A stretch of DNA of 64,000 nucleotides from Ophioderma brevispina (lineage: Eukaryota; Echinodermata; Ophiuroidea; Amphilepidida; Ophiodermatidae), in NCBI GenBank assembly GCA_023653785.1, contig JAMKCH010011746.1, forward strand, positions 1-64,000. Direction: 5' to 3'. The notes beneath the pieces are model-generated. The model had not been told where the DNA came from. It saw only the letters and a program-made list of their open reading frames with translations, and searched no databases. Position numbers and translations under genes: made by a program. Below, piece by piece: positions 1 to 10,377 of the stretch (within the stretch, counting starts at the first letter, position 1; each line of letters starts with the position of its first letter).

Positions 1-262
1 TCAAAAATATCCCCATCTGAAAGGATTAAGCTGAGAAATGCTTCTTTGGTACAAAAATTGTGAAATTTTTAATTTCGTATAGGAGCAAATTCAGCCTGTT
101 TTATATAGAAATAAAAGCAAATCAAAATTACCCTTTTTCTCTCTTTTAAAACATTTCTATAGCCAAATACAGGGTACGAAAGCTATTGAGTGTCTAGTGT
201 ATATAAAATTACTATTATGACACAAAATTTTGGTGCATCAAAATCTCTCGTTGCACCTTTAA
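1..262 (+). mobile_element. Family A TTAA MITE, copy A1 (cut by window edge)
   Basis: Right part of a family A element, matching A2 and A6 along its length. It ends in TCTCTCGTTGCACCT followed by TTAA at 259-262. The left end lies outside the window. There is no coding capacity. The TTAAAGG-type terminus suggests a T2/Kolobok-like non-autonomous DNA transposon; that class is an inference from the terminal motif. Confidence 0.75.
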
Positions 263-515
263 CTATGGTATTTGACACAAAAGTGGCATTTTCAACAAGG
301 CTAAATGCGGATGATAAAGGTTAATTGTTAGACTCTTTTGCAGTCTAGTAGATTCATAACCTCCCTTTGCACTATGGCTAAAAATGTCCAAATGTACCTT
401 CTGGCTGTATTCTAAAAAAAGTGGATTTCCCACCAAAATAGTACTTGTATCACAAGGTGAAATTCTCCTAACAGAAAAAGAAATGTTAGACTTTTATAGA
501 ACAGATGGAATTTAC

Positions 516-800
516 CCAGAGGGTGTTTTGAATCAATCCCATAATACATTGCAATGTGCCTATACTGAACTGTACTAAACACATGTCATTACTTAGGAAT
601 AAAAAGTGTTCCAAAAGTTTAAGAACCACAAGACCTTTCATTATTATGCAAACAATTCCTTACGTACTAATGCTTTGTTGGCTAAAATGAGCATAAAAAG
701 TCAGGGATTTGTATGTGTTAAGAATAGGATTTTTGTGGGATCACATGACCCTTTGAGGTGAAATTTCCCAAAACTGGTGCATTGTGGGACAATATCAGAA
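516..800 (+). mobile_element. Family K MITE (hAT-like), copy K1
   Basis: Starts CCAGAGGGTGTTTTGAAT and aligns over about 280 bp with K2 (9843-10113) and K3 (29340-29632). The 3' inverted end is present up to GCATTGTGGGA and then gives way to a family B fragment, so the right terminus is lost. The CAGAG-type ends and an 8-bp duplication at K3 suggest a hAT-type element. An open frame at 384-578 crosses its left end and is not credible as a gene. Confidence 0.65.
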
Positions 801-902
801 CACACCATCAGAATCAACTGAAATTTTGGAAATAAGCTTTTCTCGTGCCCATCTGGTCCACGATAAAAAATGAGGTGTTATGATCACGAAATACACCTTT
901 AA
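786..902 (-). mobile_element. Family B TTAA MITE fragment B1
   Basis: The stretch ending GATCACGAAATACACCTTTAA matches the terminal part of family B (compare 9400-9485 and 20047-20374). Only the last ~110 bp remain, joined to K1 on the left and to A2 on the right through a shared TTAA at 899-902. Confidence 0.55.
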
Positions 903-1253
903 AGGGGCAACAAGAGATTTCATTATATCAGGTGCCCCTAAAAATTGAAAGTACTAAATTTTGCCCTGATATAAAGCTTTCCATCAATAATATCCCCATC
1001 TAAAAGGATTAAGCTGAGAAATGTTTCTTTGGTACAAAAATTGTAAAATTTCTAATTTCGTATAGGAGCAAATATGAAATTCAGCCTATGTTTTATATTG
1101 AAATATAAGTGAATCAAAATTACATTTTTCTCTCTTTTAAGACATTCCTGTAGACAAATACAAGTTAAGAAATCTATTGAGTGTCAAATCTATATGATAT
1201 TACTATTATGACACAGTATTTGGGTGTCTAAAAATTTCTTGTTGCACCTTTAG
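899..1253 (+). mobile_element. Family A TTAA MITE, copy A2
   Basis: Full-length ~355-bp family A element. It begins TTAAAGGGGCAACAAGAGAT and ends TTCTTGTTGCACCT followed by TTAG, a decayed TTAA. Terminal inverted repeats are about 20 bp and there is no open frame. It abuts B1, sharing the TTAA. Confidence 0.8.
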
Positions 1254-1903
1254 TAAGCATAAAGCATAAGTGTCCTGCAAAGTCTTAAAAAGCATACAAA
1301 GTACAAATCCTTGATAGATCAATGTACTTTTCACTCATTTCATCAATTTGGTACACATTGTATGTATCCTGTTGAAGTGACAGAACATGAATACATTAAG
1401 GCATGATGAAGTGAGAAAAGAAATGTGTTGTCAAAATTGCATTTTGTCAGCTTTTGAATATTTGGTTGGATTGCTCAAAGTATCAATAACAGATGACAAG
1501 TTATTGCAATTTGGCCATGTGAGTGCAAGAAGGCTGTAAGTGCAATAGCTGCCATGTGATACATCTGTGTGCTGCCATGTATTACAATGACTTGATTTAT
1601 CTTCTTTGAGTCAGTGGTCTTGAAATAGTTCTACAGGTGACTGTGTAACCTGAAGAACCATTTTAAGAGTCACAGACCAAAGACTTGGCATAATAGTATG
1701 TGTTCTGGGAATTTCTGACAAATGGCAGCTATTGTACCTACAACCTTTTGCCTTCACATGATGATTTCATTGGTAAGACACCGTGGGAGGGGGCAGAGTA
1801 GGTGGTACAACGGCAGTAAAAGCAATGTGTATCATAAATATGGGTCAGACATAGAGATAGCTACACATACTTTTGATGCCAATTATGTATTGAAATAGGT
1901 CAT
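1254..1903. other. No gene seen; contains family Q repeat
   Basis: At 1300-1435 the sequence is homologous to 7385-7495 (shared core CCTGTTGAAGTGACAGAAC). The rest shows no gene or further repeat that I recognise. Confidence 0.5.
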
Positions 1904-2075
1904 TTAAAGGTGGGTGACTCGATAGACAACCTCCCCCGCCCCACGCCCGCTCCCCCGCCCCCCTTCTGGTATCAGAAGAAAGTAAATAATTTTCCTCATT
2001 TATACCCCAGGGAAATTTTAGGCCCAAGAAATTTTTGTTTTGATGCTATGAACAAAACGTCTCCAAATGTGGTAT
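1904..2075 (+). mobile_element. Family G TTAA MITE fragment G1
   Basis: Begins TTAAAGGTGGGTGACTCGAT and matches the left halves of G at 11078-11229 and 12744-12907, through the common segment ending near CCAAATGTGGT. The right half, whose terminus is preserved at 13606-13618, is missing. Bases 1930-1965 are an unusually C-rich tract. Confidence 0.6.
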
Positions 2076-2312
2076 TTTATTAAGGACCTTGAACATGGAT
2101 ATGCATTATTTTTTTTAGTGTTTAATTACACAGCACAGGGTTCATTATTTTGTTTTGCACACATTTTCTATTTTCAAGAAAAGCAACAAATTAAGAAAGC
2201 TTGTGAATCAACCATATCTGTGGTGGTGCCATCAACCTCCATAAGACCCATTGTAAGCAGAGGCATCATAAGTTACTGTTAGAAATCCCTATTACTTTAC
2301 GATGCATTTGGC

Positions 2313-3188
2313 TTAAATAGACACTGGCACATTTGAAAAATAGTGCGCCCCCAAGATATTTCAAAATAGATATTTTTGCATGGTTGTAAAGCTTTTTATA
2401 TACATTACCGTCACCCTCAAATGATAAGAACCAAATCACATACATCCGTATGGGTAAACAGAACGATTTTTAATTAATGTCGCCAGCGCCATAATTCAGC
2501 AGACGACGGAACGACGGAAAGGTGTCTTGTTCCGATTTATGTGCATTGTGTTCTCTACTTGATATGAGAGCCTGGCACTTGCACATACACCCCATCAAGT
2601 ACCGTGGGAAACAAACTTGCGGTTTTGATGGTAGACGCAATAATGCATGTTGCAAAGCCCTATTCAATACTGTACTAATATTGATGGTTAACCACTAAAA
2701 CGGCATTTTTTGGTTTATATCTTGGGAATGAAATGGATTTGAGGGCTCAAATTTCAGGACGACAATGAGAAAAAATACGGCCTTTCTTCTGATATCAAAA
2801 TCGATACTACTTCCGGTTAAATCAGGGGGGTCCCAAAGACGATCGGAACATGCACCTTTAACACAAGAAAACGCACGCCGTATGCATATTTCCCATGGCA
2901 TGCATCCTGTTTGACCGGTCTGTGACCTTTGTGGTTTTAATATCAATGAGTGCGAGTCTATGATATTCATGTAATATACACATTTGTTGATTAAAGTCAT
3001 GGAAAACTTAGAAGTTAGCCTACAAATTACCTGGATGGCTTTAACCTCTTATTAACGTCCCTATCTGTTTTTGAGCATGTTATTTTTATGTGTAAAATGT
3101 ATCTTTATTCTTCCAATGGCCTAGACTATGATTTGAGAGCAAATTGAAAAAAATTCATATTTTGTGAAAATGTGCCAGTGCCGCTTAA
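2313..3188 (+). mobile_element. Family D TTAA element D1, interrupted by C1
   Basis: Begins TTAAATAGACACTGGCACAT and ends ATGTGCCAGTGCCGC then TTAA, giving inverted termini of about 20 bp. It aligns with D2 (17126-18152, reverse) and D3 (52221-53099) once the C1 insertion at 2517-2861 is removed. The uninterrupted length is about 530 bp. No transposase is encoded. The right TTAA is shared with element E1. Confidence 0.8.
2517..2861 (-). mobile_element. Family C TTAA MITE C1, nested in D1
   Basis: About 345 bp, bounded by AAAGGTGTCTTGTTCCGAT on the left and GATCGGAACATGCACCT plus TTAA on the right. It is the reverse orientation of C2 (19227-19567) and C3 (45231-45587). D2 retains the unoccupied target as TTTAACACAAG (reverse strand), so this copy landed at a TTAA. 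The left TTAA has decayed. Confidence 0.8.
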
Positions 3189-3605
3189 AGGGATAAGCAG
3201 CAATTTGCTTATCCGAACACCAAAAAAATCAGCAAAATTGTATTTTGGCATTTTTGTTACCAGCATAGATGTGCTTACATAACATGCAAGTGGTTGGCTT
3301 GAAATCCGGGTATTAAAGACAAGGCAGTACTTTTTATCTGATTTTGTAATTTCCATATGTGCATATCAAAATACCGACTTGAGATCATTAAAGCCTTTTC
3401 ATGTGAATATCTCAGATTTATAAGCGTAATATTGTGCACCGTGACCTGTACAGTTTGACTTCAAACAAAAATGTTATTGATCTTTGTTTATTTTGTACTG
3501 GTGTAAACCACAAGCAGCTGTTTAGTGTAGATTTTGAGTCATCATCGCTGTATGACTATTTGTGGGAGACGGTATGAAATATTTCCTCAAGTACTTATTT
3601 TTTTC
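3185..3605 (+). mobile_element. Family E TTAA element E1, 3' truncated
   Basis: Begins TTAAAGGGATAAGCAGCAAT and aligns with E2, E3 and E4 for about 420 bp, including the conserved GACAAGGCAGTACTTTTTAT. The last ~100 bp (present in E4 as far as GCTGCTAATGCCTTTAA) are replaced by family H sequence. Confidence 0.75.
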
Positions 3606-4140
3606 ACTATATTTTGAAGAGTGCCCTCAATTTTCAAAATTTGAGATTTTTTTCACAGTTGTGTTGGTAATTGTCTAGTAAACTATACCTGCGAATGGTA
3701 AACTCAAAGGTGCGTATTTGTCATAAAAGAAGCAATTTTGTAAATTCACTTCTTTTATGGTTTTGTAAATCGAGATCCCAGGTTGTAATTTAATGGTGGA
3801 GCAAAATTTCTGTCCATCCGTTATAAAATAGTGCCACCTCATGAAAATGACCACTAGCTTGACTTGCCTGACCCAATAAAACAACTATTGGATGAGCGTA
3901 GACACGTACATGGCGCTATTTCCCGGCTATTTCATATTGGAAGGCCGTTTCCACCAGCCGTTGAATTATTATCAGAGATCTCCAATATTAATTATTTTAA
4001 TTACAAAATTGCTTCATTTGCGACACAGAGATATTCGAGCTTAATTTTACTAGCCAGTTACCAATGCAACCGTGTAAAAGTCTCAAATTGTTTGGAAAAT
4101 TGGGGGCGCTCTTCAAAAAAATGTGCCATTATTGCTTTAA
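3606..4140. mobile_element. Family H TTAA element with long inverted ends
   Basis: Left arm (about 3608-3655) TTTTGAAGAGTGCCCTCAAT is the inverted complement of the right arm ending GGGGGCGCTCTTCAAAA. The right end continues through ATGTGCCATTATTGCTTTAA to a TTAA at 4137-4140. The outer ~25 bp of the left arm are missing at the E1 junction. A short related fragment lies near 54880-54925. Open frames here on both strands are short and show no known domain. Confidence 0.55.
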
Positions 4141-4562
4141 GACGGGCTTATGATGTGTCACAAGTCTTAGTGAAATCAACCCCAGAGATACCATTTGGTG
4201 GCTTGTGAAGGGGGCAAGCCTTGATGATGTGATCAGCTGTCTGCCCTTCTGCACCACACTTACAGACTGGGCTTTTGGCCAAAACACCACCTGAAATATG
4301 AGTGTAGTTGACTGGGTTTTTGTGGTGCACGTGATGAGTACATGGCTATTGACAGTATATGTGCTAAGAATGCTGATTATAAAATCCAAATAATGTAATC
4401 AATATCAGATTTGTAATTCATTCAAAAGTGCATTTTTAATGCACTACTTTTTTGGCACAAATGTGTATGAAATTCACATAAACATCCAAAATCTGAATTG
4501 AGATTTTTTGTTACCCAAATTCACGCAATTTGTTGTTGGCCCATTTGGGGATAATCTTGGTC

Positions 4563-4749
4563 CAGTGGCATAACCAGGGGGGGCAGGGGGCGTAAGCCCC
4601 CAAACAGAACCCTTCCCCCAACAACCCCCCAAATCAACTGACTTTTTGTACAGTGTCTATGGAGAAGGACCCAAATTCGTCCCCTCAAGAAATGCCTCAG
4701 CACCCCTTCTGCCCCCCCCCCCATTTGCAAAGGTCTGGTTACGCCACTG
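4563..4749. mobile_element. hAT-type MITE with perfect 8-bp target duplication
   Basis: 187 bp with inverted ends CAGTGGCATAACCAG and CTGGTTACGCCACTG. The 8 bases TCTTGGTC lie immediately on both sides (4555-4562 and 4750-4757), an exact target-site duplication of hAT length. The interior is C- and G-rich. Related but decayed ends of the CAGTGGYGTARCCAGG type occur at 20466, 51655, 54373 and 58357. Confidence 0.9.
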
Positions 4750-4838
4750 TCTTGGTCATTTTTACCATTTTTTAAAAAGATTTGTCACCATGTTCAGATT
4801 TTTAAAGATGAGCTCTCCATCATGTTGGATCATGCAGC

Positions 4839-5205
4839 TTTAAAGGCACTATCAGTGATTCACCCGAAAATTAAACATATTTGAAATTTGCAGGAATAGC
4901 TTAAAAGGGCAGGAAAAGGATGTAGGGGCTCTCATAAGGTATATTTCCCAACTGAAAACTTGACAGAAAAGGGTGAAAACAGCAGTGTTCAGAGATATGA
5001 ATTTCCATTCAATTACGTGTTATAGTAAGTGTCTGAACAGACAGTAATGACTAAAATATTTGATTTTGTCGTTATTAGGTTGCATTTGGTCCTATCACTT
5101 GCAGGGTATGTTAGGATACCTATACTTGTTACAAAAAGGGCGAAAAAGTTATTTTTGATGCTTTTTTTATTTTCTGATTTAGAAAATCACTGAAAGTGCC
5201 TTTAA
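4839..5205. mobile_element. Family J TTAA MITE, copy J1
   Basis: 367 bp with ends TTAAAGGCACTATCAGTGAT and ATCACTGAAAGTGCC plus TTAA. It aligns end to end with J2 at 20757-21120. Non-coding. Confidence 0.8.
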
Positions 5206-5279
5206 TAAAAGTTGTCATGCTCTCAATTTGAGACAAGATGCACTATAGTCCTTGTTTGAATATGCAACTAATTGCACAT

Positions 5280-5505
5280 GAAATGCCTCTATTAAGATGG
5301 GTATCTTTCAGAAAAAGTTGATGATTCATACGCATGGTATAGGTAATCAGGATTATAACTGCAACCAAATCGTAAAGTTAAATGAGATGTTGAAATGCCG
5401 CTATTAGAATGAATTCCTTTCAGAAAGGAGTGTATGATTCATATGCATGGTAAAGGTAATAGAGATTTGTAACGGGTAAACCGTGAAGTTAAATGAGACA
5501 TTGAT
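5280..5505 (+). repeat. Degenerate 111-bp tandem duplication
   Basis: Two units, about 5280-5392 and 5393-5505. Both contain AAATGCC..CTATTA, then CTTTCAGAAA, ATGATTCATA, GCATGGTA and AAGTTAAATGAGA in the same order. Similarity is clear but far from complete, so the duplication is old. Confidence 0.65.
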
Positions 5506-5524
5506 ACTCTTCACATGGGTCACT

Positions 5525-5785
5525 CATGATAACGTAAAAGCTTTTCCATCTTGCGACACTTTACGACAGGCCGTAACTTCTGACGGATTGTTCACAAAGA
5601 GAGTTTTACGATAAATGCACCTCATTTAAGTAATAGCGCTTTATAACAGAAACTCATTTGCAAGTCTGATACTCATTGCTAAATTTATGATGGCTTAAAA
5701 GCCTTGTCCATTTCCCAATATTTTATGACACAGCGTAACTAAGACAAATCTTTCATGAGGTTGTTTTACGATTGGTGTGTAATGC
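5525..5785 (+). repeat. Degenerate ~168-bp tandem duplication
   Basis: Segments 5525-5610 and 5692-5780 share the order AAAAGC..TT.TCCAT, TTTA(C/T)GACA, CGTAACT and GTTTTACGAT. This looks like an ancient duplication next to the 111-bp pair. I found no gene in 5206-6975. Bases 5780-5900 are relatively CpG-rich, with a CCAAT-type ATTGG. Confidence 0.45.
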
Positions 5786-5900
5786 AAGCCGACGTCGAGA
5801 CTCTCACCTTTATCGTCGTCTTCTGTACTATGGTGTACACATGCATCGTGAGCTTGTTGGTAACCAGCTACTCTGATTGGGCAGCGTGGATGGAGGAACT

Positions 5901-6975
5901 AGACAGACTTCAGTTGTTTAATTTGACAATATGAGTGCTACGTTTAGAGAATAATAATATGTACAAGCCTAGATATCTAAATTGATTGCGACAGCTTAGG
6001 CTACCGGTACTTTAATGTTGAAGTTGTGGATTTCATGGCTTGCACCGACTATATACTTTTATTTTAAAACCCTGAGTACACGTTCACAGTCAAACTGTAA
6101 AATTTAAGATGGCAGTAAATTGTCTGGAGGTGACAATTAGGGCACAGCTACGGGCGAAAATTCCACCTTTTGCCGTAAATTTCAATGCGAGTGCCTCAAA
6201 TGTTTTGTTTCTATAAAGTTCTTTTAAATTTTTGTAAGATTAACTTCATGTGAAAAGGTACTTTGTACGGCAGTTCTAGGCACTGTTCGCCTTTGTGAAT
6301 GATCCAATTTACAACAGAAGTTTTTGGAAACATGATTCTAAGTCTAAGTGGATGCTAATTTATACTTGTGCGGTGAGCACTATTTTTGCATGAGCGAGAT
6401 TCATATTTGTGGGAAATATACTAAATTATTCATTTCAGGAGACTGGTAAATCGTCTACTTCCAGCAATTTAATCAACAAAATGTTGGTCATAGCAGTCTA
6501 GATTTGATTTACGTCATTGATATAATGGGCAAAATCTGTTCCACCTCTATGGAAGATCCAGGTGAAGTCTTCCACAGAGGGAGTGTGGATTTTCAATGGA
6601 ATAGCCCACTGAGTAAGTACATTTTGTCATATGATGCAAGACGTTTGAAGTGCAATAACTGGCAGTTGTCAGAACTTACCATCAAATAATAATATTATGG
6701 CCAAATCTTTGGTCAAGTGGCTCTTGACAATGTTTCTCTTTTCTTCAAGGCCACCATTTCAGAGCCACTTGATTCAGGAAGATAACTTATGTCTTCAAAT
6801 AGAAGAGTTTGACCAATGTCCACTGTTATGAAAATGTTGTAGTGACCCCGGCACATTCAACGAATGTTAAATTCTTTCTTCAAATTGCTATCATATGATA
6901 TAGTCTAGGACCTTGGAACAATACTGATAGATTTTATATGCACCATCTATTCAAAACCAATATATAATATAGGTC
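5901..6975. other. No gene seen
   Basis: No open frame longer than 61 codons. At 6703-6772 a 12-bp inverted pair CAAGTGGCTCT/AGAGCCACTTG spans about 45 bp. Between 6538 and 6610 there is a short imperfect internal inverted motif around CTCTATGGAAGA and TCTTCCACAGAG. Confidence 0.4.
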
Positions 6976-7321
6976 CTAAAGGTACAGGACGCAGATGTTG
7001 AAGCAACACCAATATTGTGTCATAGTAGTAATTTCATATAGATTTGATGTTTGTATTTGGCAAAAGAAATGTCTAAAAAGAGAGAAAAAAAATGATTTTT
7101 TATTTGCTTATATTTCAATGTAAAACATAGACTGAATTTTGTATTTGCTCCTATACAAAATTAGAAATTTCAAATTGTTTGTACCAAAGAAACATTTCTC
7201 AGCTTAATCCTTTCAGATGGGGATATTTTTTATGGAAAGCTTTACTTCATCAGGGCAAAAATCAGAACTTTCAATTTTTTTAGGGACACCTGATATGTGA
7301 AATCTCTCGTTGCACCTTTAA
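6976..7321 (-). mobile_element. Family A TTAA MITE, copy A3
   Basis: Reverse-oriented full-length copy ending AAATCTCTCGTTGCACCT plus TTAA (7318-7321). The left end is CTAAAGGTACAG, with a decayed inverted terminus. The core is collinear with A2 and A6 read in reverse. Confidence 0.75.
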
Positions 7322-7384
7322 GTGTGAAGAGTATAATGTAATTATGCCAAAACAACAACAACAACATACAGAGTGCTTGTCAGG

Positions 7385-7495
7385 TTAGTGTACTTTTTAA
7401 TCAATTTGTTACATGTGGTTGACATCCTGTTGAAGTGACAGAACATGAATAATATTAATTAATGATGGAGGGAAAAAGGAAAGGTGTTGTGTTGC
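7385..7495 (+). repeat. Family Q repeat, second copy
   Basis: Homologous to 1300-1435, sharing GTACTTTT, AATCAATTTG, CCTGTTGAAGTGACAGAAC and ATGAATA. Both copies lie just right of a family A element, but the two A elements point in opposite directions. Confidence 0.55.
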
Positions 7496-7566
7496 ATTGT
7501 TGAGCATTGATGTTGAGTCTGCCAAAGATGTGATTTCTTGATGTCCAGTTATTTCCACTTGTCTAG

Positions 7567-7645
7567 TAATAATAATAATAATAAGCCACTTTTATATAGC
7601 GCTGTTCCACGAGACGTGATCAAGGCGCTTTACAACATGAATAAT
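7567..7645 (+). repeat. (TAA)n plus ATATAGCGC...GGCGCTTTACA repeat
   Basis: A short TAA microsatellite is followed by TTTATATAGCGC and AAGGCGCTTTACAA. This word pair is common at ends of dispersed repeats in marine invertebrate genomes. A diverged relative begins near 51020. Confidence 0.5.
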
Positions 7646-7771
7646 AGGAAAAAAGATTACAGATTTCTAGTCCAAGGTCGCATAAAAATTATATTCCCAT
7701 AGCCCTCCCTCCTCACTTTCTGAGATAAGGGCAAACTTTTTTATTTTTCAATTTTCTTCAATTACTGTTAC

Positions 7772-8110
7772 CACTCGGGTATAAGCCCACATTTGGGTAT
7801 AAGCCCACCCCCAATTTTTGAAGAAAATACAGGAGCTAGCATACACTCGGGTATAAGCCCAGGTGGTAATTTTAGCATTCAGGAAACAATGTGGCAGTAA
7901 TTACACAAAATCACATTTCAAAGCATGGAACTATTCTATGGGCCATCAATGTAGGGCCCAATGCATTGGGATGGCTTGTTTACTAGAATTATTTGAGGAA
8001 CGTGATATGAAAATTGAACTTCTACTACAACAAAAGTGTACATGCTAATGCAATTTTGTATCTGATATTTGCTCCCAAGTTCTAGCCCCTCCCCAGGTAT
8101 TAGCCCACCC
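7772..8110 (+). repeat. Dispersed GGGTATAAGCCCACC-type short repeats
   Basis: Four occurrences of (C)GGGTATAAGCCCA-like words at 7776, 7794, 7849 and, decayed, 8093. They are spaced irregularly, so this is a degenerate minisatellite or the remnant of one element. The open frames at 7863-8048 and 7936-8214 have no recognisable domain. Confidence 0.45.
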
Positions 8111-8309
8111 CTATTTTGAAGTAAAATCTTCCTTTTGGGGAAGTGCTTACGGAAATATGATTTTAATCCTGATATTTTTTGATGAATGGTAGGCCTAATT
8201 GTGTTATTAATCAACTACAATCAGCCTCATCCCCTCAACTTACTTCAATAAAATTGAAAAAGACGACCACTTAGCAATCCGTTGTGCTTGTGTATGTGTG
8301 TGTCACTAA

Positions 8310-9140
8310 AATGTTAAGTTTTTTTTTAAAATTGCATTAATTTTTTGTTTTCAAATTGACCTCAATTGAAAAGTTGAAGTTCACTTGGAACCAAACTTGT
8401 GTCATAGGTGCACCATGGGATTCCTCATATGCTGATGAGGTCAGAGGTCATGTAGCGAGGTCAAAAGGTCATGTGAATTCAAGTTGAAAAATATGCTCAA
8501 ATGTTAAGTTTTTTTTTAAAATTGGACTCAATTGAAAAGTTGAAGTTCAATTGCAACCAAACTTGTGTCATAGGTGCACCATGGGATTCCTCATATGCTG
8601 ATGAGGTCAGAGGTCATGTACCAAGGTCAAAAGGTCATGTGAATTCAAGTTGAAAAATATGCTCAAATGTTAGTTTTTTTTAAAAATTGGACTCAATTGA
8701 AAAGTTGAAGTTCAATTGCAACCAACTTGTGTCATAGGTGCACCATGGGATTCCTCATATGCTGATGAGGTCAGAGGTCATGTACCAAGGTCAAAAGGTC
8801 ATGTGAATTCAAGTTGAAAAATATGCTCAAATGTTAAGTTTTTTTTTTAAATTGGACTCAATTGAAAAGTTGAAGTTCAATTGCAACCAAACTTGTGTCA
8901 TAGGTGCACCATGGGATTCCTCATATGCTGATGAGGTCAGAGGTCATGTACCAAGGTCAAAAGGTCATGTGAGGTCAAGTTGCAAAAAAGGGGCTAAAAA
9001 TTTAAAATTGACCTCAATTTAAAAGTTGAGGTTCAAGTTGAGTTCAATTGGAACCAAAGATGAGTCATAGGTGCACCAAGGGATCCCCATATGTTGATGC
9101 AGTCAAAGGTCATATGCCAAGGTCAAAGGGCATGGAGTGG
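8310..9140 (+). repeat. 168-bp minisatellite carrying AGGTCA direct repeats
   Basis: About five units. Units 2-4 (near 8495-8660, 8663-8826 and 8827-8990) are nearly identical. Unit 1 has a small internal insertion and unit 5 is degenerate. Units share ACTTGTGTCATAGGTGCACC, then GCTGATGAGGTCAGAGGTCA and AGGTCAAAAGGTCATGTG. Each good unit therefore holds a perfect DR1 and a DR2 of AGGTCA. Relatives occur at 30740-30860 and 56050-56280. The open frame at 8831-9022 is inside the array and not credible. Confidence 0.85.
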
Positions 9141-9200
9141 CCCACAGCTTATATTCTTTGAATATAGCGAGCGTGAAAGCCGAGAACCGCGAAATTCTAG
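9141..9200 (+). repeat. Possible Helitron-like 3' end after the minisatellite
   Basis: The array stops at a short hairpin (TATATTC ttt GAATATA, near 9150-9166), followed by GCGAGCGTGAAAGCCGAG and then CTAG before T at 9197-9201. CTAG-T after a hairpin and an internal minisatellite recalls Helitron termini, but the hairpin lies farther upstream than usual and no matching 5' TC end was found. Confidence 0.25.
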
Positions 9201-9210
9201 TAATATCATC

Positions 9211-9485
9211 TGAACCATTGGTCTAAGTATATCACGTGTGCCCAATTTTACATGCAAATTTGATCTACTTTGGAAGAAATTCGTAATTTTGTATTTTCTG
9301 TTCGAAAACAGACAGAAATTACAACACAGTGGCCTGTGGGGAAGCGTGATACAAACATTTGCTCATCGCATCAAAGTGCCTTGACAAAATCAACTGAACT
9401 TTTGGAATTAACCTTTTCAAATTTCTTGGGGATATCTAGCAAACCATAGACAATGAGGTGCTAGGATCATGAAATGCACCTTTAA
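9211..9485 (-). mobile_element. Family B TTAA MITE B2, left-truncated
   Basis: Ends GGATCATGAAATGCACCT plus TTAA (9482-9485). The interior matches B3 read in reverse, including the AACAGACAGAAATTAC region. The left end fades near 9211. Confidence 0.6.
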
Positions 9486-9842
9486 GACTCTTTTGGGGAT
9501 CACTTTACACCGGTGAAAATAATGTTTTGATGAGATTAGCTATTTAATTTGCTAAAAACATATTGAAATCCACTTTTTATTTGTTCAGTATAAATATAGA
9601 AAAACCCTAGTCATGTTAGATACAAGTGAGTGTCCTTAAGATTGCTCTTGTGAATTTTAGATGTATCATATTTGATAAGATGATAGCCAGTGATATTAAA
9701 TGTCAGGCTTTGTTTTAGCGGTTCAATTTGCCGAGGATGGAATTACAGGGTTACTACTTATGGGGACATCTTGCAATATATATACATGTATATATGTCAT
9801 AGTTTTGAGAGTTTTGAGCAGTGTTTAAAACTTAGGGGTCAA

Positions 9843-10113
9843 CCAGAGGGTGTTTTGAACTAATCCCAGAATGCATTGCAATGTGCCTATATTGTACTGT
9901 ACTAGACACATGTCAGTACTTTGGGATACAAAGTGTTTGAAAAGTTCAAGAACCACAACACATTTCATGATCATGAGAAAAATTCCCAAAGTACTTTCAA
10001 TGCTAAAATAAGTGTAAAAGCCAGGGTTTAGGATTTGTGTGGGATCACATGGCCTATTGAGGTGAAATTTCCCAAAACTGTTGCATTGTGGGATTGACTC
10101 AATGCACCCTCTG
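9843..10113 (+). mobile_element. Family K MITE (hAT-like), copy K2
   Basis: Inverted ends CAGAGGGTGTTTTGAACTAA and ACTCAATGCACCCTCTG, about 271 bp, with a strongly conserved second layer GCATTGTGGGATT. Aligns with K1 and K3. The open frames overlapping it on both strands (9825-10196 minus, 10088-10279 plus) are repeat-derived and have no domain. Confidence 0.7.
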
Positions 10114-10377
10114 CACATTTGGGGGGGGGGAATTAATTTTTGCTTGTGCTGCAAACACCTCTCTTTGTCCAGGCATGAGTGAGTCCACTGCTGCACTCAT
10201 GGATGGATCACAATGGCTCTTTCATGAAAGAAAATGTTCACCTATACTGAATACTCCACAATTTCAGCATATGTTTTAAGAAAAAAGGTCTATTCATGTA
10301 GGACTAACCCTGGTTTAAACCCGGATCTAAAGTTGGACTCCCTTTCAGAAAACCAGCCCAACAATTAAACCATTTTG

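Noticed and set aside
8430..8960. CTGATGAG in each satellite unit as a hammerhead ribozyme core
   Set aside because: No properly spaced stem II followed by GAAA and no matching cleavage site; the word is explained by the AGGTCA repeat.
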